Shown one piece after another: positions 1 to 9,128 of a stretch of 44,874 nucleotides of DNA (positions within the stretch are counted from its first letter, which is position 1; every line of letters starts with the position of its first letter). The position numbers and the translations under genes are program-made. Origin of the DNA: Planctomycetales bacterium 4484_113 (GTDB lineage Bacteria > 4484-113); the NCBI GenBank assembly GCA_002050035.1, contig MVCR01000005.1, forward strand, positions 1-44,874, given 5' to 3'. The notes under the pieces are model-generated. The model made no database searches. It was given only the letters and a program-made list of their open reading frames with translations, and had not been told where the DNA came from.

Positions 1-1
1 G

Positions 2-358
2 GTGCGCCTGACAAGAGAGAAGCATGCTTCCATCATTGACCCGGCAATGCGAGCGTTCGAGTTCAAGCTGGAACTGGCATCGGTGCCGTTTGATGCCGAT
101 ACGACTTATGTCGTGGTGAATCGCGAGGACGCCCCGGTGGAAGGAGCCAATACATACTCGGTGCGGTTTGAGCTCGCTGCACTGGCAGCGCACCTAACTG
201 CTTTCCTGTCCGAGCGGGAGTACACCCTAGTGGAGGAACTACCCTCGTACCGGCGCGAGCTCGAAGACGAGCTGCTGAACAGTTTCGTGCAGCGCTTCGG
301 CTCCTGCCTGCGGGAACCGAAAGCCCGCCGGCAGGAGCGGACGGAGTCAGTTGCCTGA
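2..358 (+). CDS. Hypothetical protein, possibly 5'-truncated by the window edge
   Basis: 118-aa ORF immediately upstream of gmk, same strand, starting at the window edge with GTG. No recognisable family; it does not resemble YicC or RemA, which often occupy this slot. Confidence 0.55.
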   Translation: MRLTREKHASIIDPAMRAFEFKLELASVPFDADTTYVVVNREDAPVEGANTYSVRFELAALAAHLTAFLSEREYTLVEELPSYRRELEDELLNSFVQRFGSCLREPKARRQERTESVA

Positions 359-372
359 CCCTACTGCATATC

Positions 373-978
373 ATGATCAACGGAATCGTCATTTCTGGAT
401 GCTCAGGAGTCGGAAAGACCACTGTTATCAAGCACCTGCTCCGTCTGCACCCCGATTTCGCCTTCTCGGTGAGCTACACCACCCGTCCACCTCGTGCCGA
501 CGAGGTCGATGGAAAGGACTATCATTTCATCAGCCGCGAGGAGTTCGAACGGAAGGCGCGCGAGCGCTTCTTTCTCGAATGGGAGGAAGTCTACGGCTGC
601 TACTACGGCACGCCAAAGCTGCCTCCCGATGAGGAAGAAGGGACCACACGGGTGGTCATATTCGAGCTCGACTCCAAGGGCGCTCTCAATCTCCAGCAGA
701 AATTCCCCCAGTTCACAACCATCGCCATCATCCCACCGTCGGTGGATGCAATCGGGGCTCGCCTTCGCGCACGGGGAAGCGAAACTGACGAGAGCATCGC
801 GGAACGCCGACGCCATATCGCGGAAGAGCTCCGTCGCCTGCAGCACCTCTCATACTGTGTCGTGAATGACGATATTGAGGCGACGGCACGTGAGATCGAG
901 ACCATTATTCTCGCCCAGTTCCACCGGCTGCCCTTTTTGGGGGCGAAGATAGATGAATTACTGGAGCTTCTGGCTTAG
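373..978 (+). CDS. gmk: Guanylate kinase
   Basis: P-loop SGCSGVGKTT, SVSYTTRPPR and DGKDYHFISREEF are hallmark guanylate kinase motifs. Confidence 0.96.
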   Translation: MINGIVISGCSGVGKTTVIKHLLRLHPDFAFSVSYTTRPPRADEVDGKDYHFISREEFERKARERFFLEWEEVYGCYYGTPKLPPDEEEGTTRVVIFELDSKGALNLQQKFPQFTTIAIIPPSVDAIGARLRARGSETDESIAERRRHIAEELRRLQHLSYCVVNDDIEATAREIETIILAQFHRLPFLGAKIDELLELLA

Positions 979-993
979 GAGGCACGGCCAATA

Positions 994-1461
994 ATGGACA
1001 AGGACAAGAACATCACAGAACGTGACACCCTGCTGTATCCACTGCTGGAGGATCTGCTACAGCGGATACCGAGCAAGTTCGAGGTTGTGGTTCTGGCATC
1101 ATTGCGAGCGCGCGAGATTATGCGCAAGCAGAAGTTGGGCGCCTCCTTCGACGGCGAGCTGGACGCTGACGTGGTCAGCGAACAGGAGACGCTGAAACCT
1201 CTGTCCCGTGCGCTTGCCGATATCGCAGAAGGCAAACTGGACCGCGAGAAGATGTACCTTCTCGAATACCTAGAGAGCTTTCGTCGGGGAGACGAGGATA
1301 TCGCCGCACCACCAGTACTGGAAGAAGACTCCGTCATCGCGCAGCATCCGTCGAAAGAAGCCACGGGCGACCTCCCACTCGCACTGCCCGCCGAAGCGGA
1401 GGCGAGCGCATCTGTGGCGGAGGAAGAACTCAAAAAGAGTGAAGATACCGACGAAGAATAG
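994..1461 (+). CDS. rpoZ: DNA-directed RNA polymerase omega subunit with acidic C-terminal extension
   Basis: N-terminal YPLLEDLLQRIPSKFEVVVLASLRAREIM matches the omega core; located between gmk and coaBC as in many bacteria. Confidence 0.85.
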   Translation: MDKDKNITERDTLLYPLLEDLLQRIPSKFEVVVLASLRAREIMRKQKLGASFDGELDADVVSEQETLKPLSRALADIAEGKLDREKMYLLEYLESFRRGDEDIAAPPVLEEDSVIAQHPSKEATGDLPLALPAEAEASASVAEEELKKSEDTDEE

Positions 1462-2686
1462 ATGTGTCCTGCTGGGCGTATGCGGCGGGATTGCTGCCTA
1501 CAAGGCCTGTGAAGTTGTCAGGCTGCTTGTCAAGGCAGGTGTGGACGTTCACGTGCTTATGACGCCCAACGCCACACGGTTCGTCTCTCCACTCACCTTC
1601 GCCGCACTTTCCGGCTATCCAGTCGCGGTGGAAGCTTTCCCGCCTTCCGCAAGCGAAGCGGGATCGAGCAGCACCTATGATCCTCTGGCGCACATAACGC
1701 TCTCGCATCAGGCTGAGTTGCTCTTGTTGGCTCCCGCGACGGCTAACACGCTGGCCAAGCTGGCAGCGGGGATTGCGGACAACCTTCTTCTCTCCACCGC
1801 CCTAGCCTTCTCAGGACCGGTAGTTTTTGCGCCGGCAATGAACTCCCGCATGTACGCGAATCCGGCGACGCGCGACAACATCGCCAAGCTCAAAGCGCGC
1901 GGCTGCATTGAGGTGGAAGCCGAGATGGGTGCACTGGCCTCGCTGGAATCGGGCATGGGTCGACTGGCTGAACCCGCCAGAATCGTACAGCGCGTCCTGC
2001 ACGAGCTTAGGCGCGAAGGCAGTCCACTGGAAGGCCGGCGCATCCTTGTGACCGCAGGTGGAACCCGGGAGTACTTCGATGATATCCGCTTCATCTCCAA
2101 CGCCTCCACCGGCACACTGGCTCTTTGCTGTGCTGATGAGCTCTATCTTGCAGGTGCCGAGGTCGAGCTGATAGCGGCGCCAAGCGTGGCGGAAGATGAG
2201 CTCGCATCACGTGCGTATCCCACCATTCGAGTAACTAGCGCTGAGGAGATGCTTACCCAGGTGCGCGAGCGCGCAATTGGGCTCGATGTCCTGCTGATGC
2301 TCGCTGCCGTCGCTGATTACCGTCCGCCACGCCGCAAGGGCAAAATCAAGAAGGATGACGCAGTGGAACTTGATTTGCGGCTGACTCGCACGGAAGACAT
2401 CTTGAGCTCCCTGGAGGAAGGGAAGCCCAACGTGCGCATAGGCGCGTCACTGGAAACCGAGGAAGTCGAGCAGAGAGCCGCGGCAAAGCTGACCGCGAAG
2501 AACCTCTCTGCTATCGTGGCGGTTGAGCTCGATCCTGAAGCGCCGCCGTTCGGGCAGCGCTCCTTGCGGGCCGGGATCCTCACTCCTCACGAGTGGCTGC
2601 TGCCCCTGTCCCGGCGCGACAAGATTGAACTGAGCCGCGAGATTGCACATCTAATCACCAGACTGTTGAATCCAAAGGAGCAATAA
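1439..2686 (+). CDS. coaBC: Bifunctional phosphopantothenoylcysteine decarboxylase / phosphopantothenate-cysteine ligase
   Basis: VLLGVCGGIAAYKACEVVRLL, APAMNSRMYANPATRDNIAKL (CoaC) and RRILVTAGGTREYFDDIRFISNASTG (CoaB). GTG start overlaps the rpoZ end by 23 nt. Confidence 0.95.
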   Translation: MKIPTKNRCVLLGVCGGIAAYKACEVVRLLVKAGVDVHVLMTPNATRFVSPLTFAALSGYPVAVEAFPPSASEAGSSSTYDPLAHITLSHQAELLLLAPATANTLAKLAAGIADNLLLSTALAFSGPVVFAPAMNSRMYANPATRDNIAKLKARGCIEVEAEMGALASLESGMGRLAEPARIVQRVLHELRREGSPLEGRRILVTAGGTREYFDDIRFISNASTGTLALCCADELYLAGAEVELIAAPSVAEDELASRAYPTIRVTSAEEMLTQVRERAIGLDVLLMLAAVADYRPPRRKGKIKKDDAVELDLRLTRTEDILSSLEEGKPNVRIGASLETEEVEQRAAAKLTAKNLSAIVAVELDPEAPPFGQRSLRAGILTPHEWLLPLSRRDKIELSREIAHLITRLLNPKEQ

Positions 2687-2689
2687 CCA

Positions 2690-3631
2690 ATGAACAGGTA
2701 TCTAACCCTGCTGCTGATTGCATTGGCGATAACGGCTGCGGGCTTACTCCCTGCGCACGCAGCCCCCGATACCGTCCTGTCAACCAAGGACGGTCAGAGC
2801 TACACGCTGGAGGACTTCCACATCTTCTATATGAAGCAACTGGGAGCCCGCGGGCTCATCACCTTCCTGGAGCAGATGGTGGTCTATGAGCAGGCCAAGA
2901 AACAGGGGCTCGCTCCGACAAAGGAAGAAACAGCTGAGTTCATCAAGAACGATATGACTCCAGAGATCTACAAGGGCTTCCAGCAGATCTACTCGCAGAA
3001 GGCACTCAATAAGTTCGTTGAATACACGATTATGAATCGGAAATACCGCAAGTATCTCGAGCAGAAATTCATCAAGGAAAAGGGCATCAACATCACTGAC
3101 GACGACGCACGGAAGTACTACGTGAAGAACATCGACAAGTTTCAGCTACCGGACCGCGTGCAGCTTTCTATCATCAGCGTGGAGGACGAGAAGACCGCGC
3201 AGGAGGTCATGGCACGTCTGGAGAAAGGGGAGGACTTCAACCAGCTCGCCGCCATCTACAACGCTGACGAGGAACTGCGCGCGAACAGTGGCTACGTAGG
3301 CGTTATTGGCAAGGGAATGGGATTACCGGAACCCCTTGAGAAGGTGGCGTTCAGCCTTGAGCCGGGGAATCACTCGGGCATTATCCGCGGCACGCTTTTC
3401 CACGTCATCTTCGTGCATAATCGGTTCCCGGCGAAGAACTACGAGTTTGCTGACGTCAAAGAGGACATCAAGAAGTTCCTCGAGGAGCAGGAAGTGGACC
3501 GCTACATCTCCGAGCATCTCAACAAGTTGTACCAGGAACAACTGCCCAAATTCGAGATAAAGGCTGAGCTATTCAAGGCGGGAGAAGATAAAGTGCCGAA
3601 GGGCGGCGCAGGGCCGGTGCCCTCGGAATAG
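2690..3631 (+). CDS. Secreted peptidylprolyl isomerase, PpiC/SurA/PrsA type
   Basis: Signal peptide; parvulin core VQLSIISVEDEKTAQEVMARLEKGEDFNQLAAIYNADEELRANSGYVGVIGKGMGLPEPLEKVAFSLEPG. Confidence 0.85.
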   Translation: MNRYLTLLLIALAITAAGLLPAHAAPDTVLSTKDGQSYTLEDFHIFYMKQLGARGLITFLEQMVVYEQAKKQGLAPTKEETAEFIKNDMTPEIYKGFQQIYSQKALNKFVEYTIMNRKYRKYLEQKFIKEKGINITDDDARKYYVKNIDKFQLPDRVQLSIISVEDEKTAQEVMARLEKGEDFNQLAAIYNADEELRANSGYVGVIGKGMGLPEPLEKVAFSLEPGNHSGIIRGTLFHVIFVHNRFPAKNYEFADVKEDIKKFLEEQEVDRYISEHLNKLYQEQLPKFEIKAELFKAGEDKVPKGGAGPVPSE

Positions 3632-3655
3632 CACCAGAGCTGGAACTGCTGTACA

Positions 3656-5827
3656 ATGACCTCCCCTGCCGGAAGCCAATCGGGACAGCCTGCAGTGAAG
3701 CTGGTTGAGGTACATCTGCTTGCCCACAAGATCTCCTTTCGGAGCTTCACCTATAGCGTGCCACCATGGTTGCCGGTCGCGCGTGGCGAAGTGGTAGCAG
3801 TTCCATTTCGCCGGAAGATCGAAGCGGGCATCGTAAGCGGGTCGGCCAAGCAAACCCCTAAGGGGCCTGCACTGCCCATTCTCGGACGCCTGCAGACACC
3901 TGGAACCCAACCCCAGAGCTTCGGTCACTTGCTGCTAACACTGGCTCACTACAATCTTGCCACTCCGGGAGAGCTGTTTGGCGATGTCGCTTTCGGGCGA
4001 CCTGAACGGAGAATAAACTTGCTGTTCTCGCGGCGGGAGGTTTCCCGACCGCAGAAGCATCTGGAAGAAGCGTACAGCGTGCTCCGTCTGCTTGCTCCCC
4101 GTGACCGCAACCGCATCACACAGGCTCTTACCAAGAAGCTGTTTCAGGCGCTGACACTGGACGAGCTGATCGACCTCGTCGCCAGCGGACTCATTGCCGT
4201 CGAGGGTGAGCTCGGTCTTGCGCCGTCCGCCCACGGGAAGCCGTTAGTGCACGCGCGCCGAAAGCTCCAGCAGCAACTCTTCGTCAGCGGCGCTTCAGGC
4301 GTACCCCTGCCGGCGAACAGCTTCCTCTTTCAAGACGCCTCGGAGTTTATTCAGAAACTGAGAGGTCCCAGCCACGTTTCCGACCACCTTAATCTCAGTG
4401 TGCGGCATATGAATTGGCGAAAGGTCGTCGATGGCGCTCTCGCGCGAGAACTGAGCGGTAGTCTACGCCGACTACTCATTCTCCCCAGCGAGTACTTCGT
4501 AGAGAGGTTTTTCAGAAGATTACCGAGAGCCATCTCCGGACAAGTGCTTCGCTTCGAGCCCGAAGCAAAGGCAGCCGCCTTCAATGGACTTTCACGCCGG
4601 TTGTCGCAGGACGAACCACTGCTTGTAGTGGGCAAGCGGGCGGCGCAGTTTCTCCTCTTGTACGGCTCATTTGACGATGTCGTGCTGTTCGATCCCACAA
4701 ACGATAATCTGCGCTCCGACCGATTCCCGCGATACGACACGATAGTGAACCTCTACCTGATTTCACTCCTGACTGGCACCCGCCTTACGCTGATCCCGCT
4801 TACGCCCTGCCCGCCGATCCTCAAAGAACCTGTACCGGTGCCGCACGTGGTGAACCTCCCCTCGACCGCCGGCGAGCGGATTGATGCGATAGTTGACTAC
4901 GTCACAGAGCAGGCTCGGTGTGGGCGCAAGCTGCTCGTCTACAACAATGCACTGGGCAGCGGGCAAGCAATCACCTGCACCACGTGCGGCGAGGCACTTC
5001 TCTGCCCTCACTGTGGACATCAGCTTGCCCACTCGCACCCGGAGCACCGGTTCTTCTGCACGCATTGCGGATTCAGCGAACCAGCCATGATCTGCGGAAA
5101 CTGCGGCAGTCGGGAATTCGCAGTTCGCGTTATTGGCGTTGATGGGCTGGCGCGGCGTGTGCGCAAGGCGTTGCGTGATCCGGTGCGTGAATGCACGCCG
5201 CGGGTGGGCGCTCTCTACGACGCACGGCGTCGGCGCATCCGCGAAGCCAACCTGGGGCGCACCGACGTCCTCATCGGGACGAGCACGCTCTTCCAACCTC
5301 TTGCCTTCTACCGTCCGGAGGAAATTGTGCTGGTGGCGCAGGAGCATACCCGAGCGGGGAAGACCGGCGTACCTGAGGAATCGACTCTGTGGGAGCTCTC
5401 GCGACTGGCAGCGCTTTATGGAACAGCCATGACGAAACTCACTGTACTGGCCGCGCCACCCATGACGACTTCTCTTCTCGCACGCACCGGTCCGTGCCGA
5501 TTGCAGACCATGGCGGACGAAGACGAACTGCGCAAGGAGTTCTTGCTCCCGCCCCATAGCCCTCTGATCGAATTCTCTGCATACGGCTCTCAGGAATCCA
5601 GAGTCGGCAAGTTCGTAGGCGAAATGCTGGGACAGCTTGAATACACACAGCGGGTCCGTCTTGTCGAGTGCGGCCCAGTGCATCGTACGCCGAGCGAAGA
5701 ACACTTCGTGATACGAGGGCGCTTCCTGCTGGCAACACCTTCCTTCTCCTTGCTGCGCGAGCTTCGCATTCAGGGCAAGCGGCAGCGAGTGGACATTGTC
5801 TACGCCCCTCGTTACTTCCTGCCCTGA
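3656..5827 (+). CDS. priA: Primosomal protein N' (PriA) homologue with degenerate helicase motifs. Start may be GTG at 3695.
   Basis: N-terminal PriA domain (VHLLAHKISFRSFTYSVP...GEVVAVPFRRKIEAGIVSG); eight-Cys Zn module CTTCGEALLCPHCG...FFCTHCGFSEPAMICGNCGS; C-terminal PriA domain. Walker A and DEEH not found at the aligned positions. Confidence 0.85.
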   Translation: MTSPAGSQSGQPAVKLVEVHLLAHKISFRSFTYSVPPWLPVARGEVVAVPFRRKIEAGIVSGSAKQTPKGPALPILGRLQTPGTQPQSFGHLLLTLAHYNLATPGELFGDVAFGRPERRINLLFSRREVSRPQKHLEEAYSVLRLLAPRDRNRITQALTKKLFQALTLDELIDLVASGLIAVEGELGLAPSAHGKPLVHARRKLQQQLFVSGASGVPLPANSFLFQDASEFIQKLRGPSHVSDHLNLSVRHMNWRKVVDGALARELSGSLRRLLILPSEYFVERFFRRLPRAISGQVLRFEPEAKAAAFNGLSRRLSQDEPLLVVGKRAAQFLLLYGSFDDVVLFDPTNDNLRSDRFPRYDTIVNLYLISLLTGTRLTLIPLTPCPPILKEPVPVPHVVNLPSTAGERIDAIVDYVTEQARCGRKLLVYNNALGSGQAITCTTCGEALLCPHCGHQLAHSHPEHRFFCTHCGFSEPAMICGNCGSREFAVRVIGVDGLARRVRKALRDPVRECTPRVGALYDARRRRIREANLGRTDVLIGTSTLFQPLAFYRPEEIVLVAQEHTRAGKTGVPEESTLWELSRLAALYGTAMTKLTVLAAPPMTTSLLARTGPCRLQTMADEDELRKEFLLPPHSPLIEFSAYGSQESRVGKFVGEMLGQLEYTQRVRLVECGPVHRTPSEEHFVIRGRFLLATPSFSLLRELRIQGKRQRVDIVYAPRYFLP

Positions 5828-5850
5828 GAGCGAATGCTAGAATTAGACCG

Positions 5851-6639
5851 GTGCGTATCGGAAAGACAGTACTTACGCTGCTGACTTTCGCGGCTCTCGC
5901 AGCCGCCAGCCTCACGATACCAGCTTCCCCCGGGGATTCAGCAGGAAACCAGGGCTCCACCACCACGCTGCAGGAATGGGAGCAGCATTCCCAGCCTCAA
6001 GGCGGTCTCTCCGCGAAGGCAAGTGCGCGATTGCACTCCGAGATCGAGAGCATCCTGCGCCGACCCGAGTTCAGGATCAGCCGACTGACCCGAGAGCGTG
6101 AGGCTCCCGCCTGGCTGCGCTGGTTGCGGGACAAATGGACCAAATTCAGACAGGCGCTTGCCGCGCTAAGCTGGCTTCCTGCCGGTGCCTCACGCTGGTT
6201 CTTGCCCGCTATCAGCATCTTGCTGGGACTCGCACTGCTATATATGGTCTACCGTGTCGCCCGCGAGAGTCTTCTCGGTGGGCATGGCGGAGCAGGGGAG
6301 GTCGCACGTCGGCAGGCGACGCCGAAGGAGCTTTTGCAGCAGGCTTCTGCATCAGCGGAGAGAGCGGATTACACTGAAGCTATCAGATTGATCTTCACCG
6401 CCACACTGCTTCTCCTCTTCCCACGCGAGGCTCCGCGAACCCCCACCCGGACGCTGGTATACAAGCTCAAGGCAAAGAGCGCAGCGCTGGCTGACGATCT
6501 CATGGGACTCAACGGGCTATTTGAAGTGCACTACTACGGGAACAAACCCGCATCAGCCTCTGGCTACCAGCAGGCGCTCACTATTTCCAGCCATATCACA
6601 AAGACGATGAGTGGAGGTTCAGGTGAGTCAGCTTCGTAA
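5851..6639 (+). CDS. DUF4129-domain membrane protein
   Basis: GTG start in frame with the longer ORF 5668..6639; signal/TM segment, central TM, and C-terminal RADYTEAIRLIFTATLLLLF...RTLVYKLK typical of DUF4129. Confidence 0.75.
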   Translation: MRIGKTVLTLLTFAALAAASLTIPASPGDSAGNQGSTTTLQEWEQHSQPQGGLSAKASARLHSEIESILRRPEFRISRLTREREAPAWLRWLRDKWTKFRQALAALSWLPAGASRWFLPAISILLGLALLYMVYRVARESLLGGHGGAGEVARRQATPKELLQQASASAERADYTEAIRLIFTATLLLLFPREAPRTPTRTLVYKLKAKSAALADDLMGLNGLFEVHYYGNKPASASGYQQALTISSHITKTMSGGSGESAS

Positions 6640-7945
6640 GTACCGCGGGCTGGTGACGCTGGCGCTGGTAGCGGTACTAGTGCTTGCGCTCCTGTGGATG
6701 CTGGCGGTGCCGTCACAAACGCAAACGGCAGAGCATCCACTCTCAGCCTTCGAGCCCGGCCCCCACGGGTTGCGGGCGCTTTACCTTCTGGGAAGGAGGA
6801 TGAACCTCAATGTGCGGCTTGGCACAACTTCGCCTGATTTGCTCTCGGGAGCGGGGACCATCGTGATTGGCGCAGAGGGGCACACCGCAGGTGCACCTTT
6901 GCCAGCTCCTCTTCAAATCGACGAGAATGACATCTGGACGCTTCTTGATCGCGGCATGCACGTCCTCTACCTCTCCCCCGTTGAAACACTGCCGAACGCC
7001 CCGGGCGGAAAAGCGCCGGCCTCGCATGAATCGGAATCCGCTGTAGAAGAACCGAGCAACGATCCTGCCGCCCGCAGTAGCGAAGCATCATCGCAACCAG
7101 ATTCACTAGGCAAGGAAGCAACAACCGTCAGCGAGCAGATTCCATTCGAGATGGCTGAAGACGGGACTGTTACGTTCCGCGTTGGCAACATCGACTCTCC
7201 CTTCTTTGCCAGTGCTCGCACACTGGAAGCCCCTGGCTTTGACCTGGGAGGCGAGTCACGTTGGAAGCTGTGGAAACGCCTCGCCGGAAGCGCACAGCAG
7301 GTCTACTGGCTTGGCGAGACGGGGAAGCCATTTCTGGCGGTCTATCAGGCCTCGCGTGGGAAGCTGGTGGCGCTGTTCGTAAGCGAAGTGCTGATCAACG
7401 ACAACATCGCGCGCGCTGACAATGTAGTGTTCGCCTACAATCTCCTGCAGCAGGTTGATTCGCCGCTCGGCACCTACTTCCTGGAGTCCATCCACGGTCA
7501 CTACCGTTCCAGCGTCGGGCTGACCAACCTGCTGGTTTTCACATCTTGGGGACACCTCATCATCCTGGCCGCCATTGCCGTTCTCATGAGTCTTATGGCG
7601 CAAGTCTTTCCGCTGGGTCGGAAGCGAGCCACACACCGGGAGCAGTTCCCATCGCCAATCGAGCGCGTTCGCGCACAGGCGCAGCTCTGGCGGCGAAGCG
7701 GAATGTTCGTGCCGGCAATGCACTTCGCTCTCGACTGCTCCTGCCCGGGCAAGGCGGGAACAGACGAAACAACTCGCAGTCTTAGCCGTGTACTTACCGC
7801 TGCCGGTATCAGCCGACAGCATATCCACGAAATCGAACAAGCAATGGCAGGGCAGCACAAGCTTGGTGCCACAGCGCGCAAGGAGATGATCCGAGCCTAT
7901 GGCGTTGCCCTGCGCAAGCGCGGGCACCAGCAAACCCGCATTTAG
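6611..7945 (+). CDS. DUF4350-domain membrane protein
   Basis: N-terminal TM followed by HPLSAFEPGPHGLRALYLLGRRMNLNVR and GKLVALFVSEVLINDNIARADNVVFAYNLL, typical of DUF4350; directly follows the DUF4129 gene with overlap. Confidence 0.78.
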   Translation: MEVQVSQLRKYRGLVTLALVAVLVLALLWMLAVPSQTQTAEHPLSAFEPGPHGLRALYLLGRRMNLNVRLGTTSPDLLSGAGTIVIGAEGHTAGAPLPAPLQIDENDIWTLLDRGMHVLYLSPVETLPNAPGGKAPASHESESAVEEPSNDPAARSSEASSQPDSLGKEATTVSEQIPFEMAEDGTVTFRVGNIDSPFFASARTLEAPGFDLGGESRWKLWKRLAGSAQQVYWLGETGKPFLAVYQASRGKLVALFVSEVLINDNIARADNVVFAYNLLQQVDSPLGTYFLESIHGHYRSSVGLTNLLVFTSWGHLIILAAIAVLMSLMAQVFPLGRKRATHREQFPSPIERVRAQAQLWRRSGMFVPAMHFALDCSCPGKAGTDETTRSLSRVLTAAGISRQHIHEIEQAMAGQHKLGATARKEMIRAYGVALRKRGHQQTRI

Positions 7946-7953
7946 GGAGAACT

Positions 7954-9078
7954 ATGCTGCATTCTTACACCAGACTGATTGTAGATCTCAACCAAGTTCA
8001 GCGCAATCTTGGGATAATCCGGAAGCACGTTGGTAAGAGGTTGCTCTTCGTCATCAAAGCCAACGCGTATGGCATTGGAGCAGTCGGTCTGCTCCCGGTG
8101 CTCAATGAAATGCCGGATGTCTTTGCTGGCGTTGCGGTGGTGGACGAAGCACTTGAGCTGAGGCAGGCAGATTACCTGGGCGACATCCTGGTGATGGGCT
8201 ACACACCTCCAGACCAGTATCGTCTCGCGCTCCGTCACTTCCTCAGCCTTGGTATCTACCGAACGGAGAATGTTGACCTGCTGGAGGACGCCGCCGCCGA
8301 GCTGGGCACGGTCGCCAAGGTGCACATCAAGCTGGACACAGGAATGCATCGGATTGGTGCGACTGCCGAGAGCTTGCCCACCTTTATGGAGCGCGTCGCC
8401 GGGAATCCTCATCTGGCGGTGGAAGGCATCTTCTCCCATCTGGCTGGCGAGACGGAATCGGGTGAACCCATCATCCCGATGCAGGTTGAGACCTTCCGTC
8501 AGCTAAGCCGCCAGATTGAAGAGCGATTGGGGATTTTCCCACTGAAGCACCTCGCAAGCTCCACCGGTGCACTGGGCTATCCAGAAAGCAGGTTTGATAT
8601 GGTGCGAGTGGGGATTCTACCCCTGGGGTACCATCCGACGGGATTCAAGGGTCCCCGCATCGATGTGAAACCTGTCTTCAAGTTGCTCACCGAAGTGGTG
8701 GACGTGCGCCGGTTGCCAGCAGGTACTGGCGTTTCCTATGGTCATTCCTACCGCACCAAGCAGCCGATCACCCTGGTAACCATACCCGTAGGTTATGCTG
8801 ACGGCATACCCTACCAGTTCTACCCCGCTGGCAGAGTCCTCTTCCGCGGCAAGCCCCGCGAAATAGCCGGAGTTGTAAATATGGATTACATGATGGTCAA
8901 CGTGGAGGACGAACCCAATGTTCGCGTGGGAGAGGAAGTGGTCATCATCGGGCGGCAGGGAGATGCCGAGATAACACTTGACGACTTCGCGGAAGCCGCC
9001 TCCACCGTCAACTACGACGTCATCTGCGGACTGGGAAGAAGAGTGAGACGAGATTACATACCGCTGGGGCACGACTAA
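7954..9078 (+). CDS. alr: Alanine racemase
   Basis: PLP-lysine motif FVIKANAYGIGAVG, KVHIKLDTGMHRIG, VSYGHSYRTKQPITLVTIPVGYADGIP. Confidence 0.96.
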   Translation: MLHSYTRLIVDLNQVQRNLGIIRKHVGKRLLFVIKANAYGIGAVGLLPVLNEMPDVFAGVAVVDEALELRQADYLGDILVMGYTPPDQYRLALRHFLSLGIYRTENVDLLEDAAAELGTVAKVHIKLDTGMHRIGATAESLPTFMERVAGNPHLAVEGIFSHLAGETESGEPIIPMQVETFRQLSRQIEERLGIFPLKHLASSTGALGYPESRFDMVRVGILPLGYHPTGFKGPRIDVKPVFKLLTEVVDVRRLPAGTGVSYGHSYRTKQPITLVTIPVGYADGIPYQFYPAGRVLFRGKPREIAGVVNMDYMMVNVEDEPNVRVGEEVVIIGRQGDAEITLDDFAEAASTVNYDVICGLGRRVRRDYIPLGHD

Positions 9079-9128
9079 GCGCCCGCTCTTGCGCCGCGTC
9101 GATTAAGCCCGTAGAATGACTAATCTCA

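Noticed and set aside
4763-5704. 313-aa minus-strand ORF inside priA
   Set aside because: Antisense shadow ORF of priA; low-complexity Arg/Ala-rich translation, no recognisable motif.
5668-5850. N-terminal 61-codon extension of the DUF4129 ORF
   Set aside because: Overlaps priA out of frame; a GTG at 5851 begins a proper signal peptide just after an extended -10.
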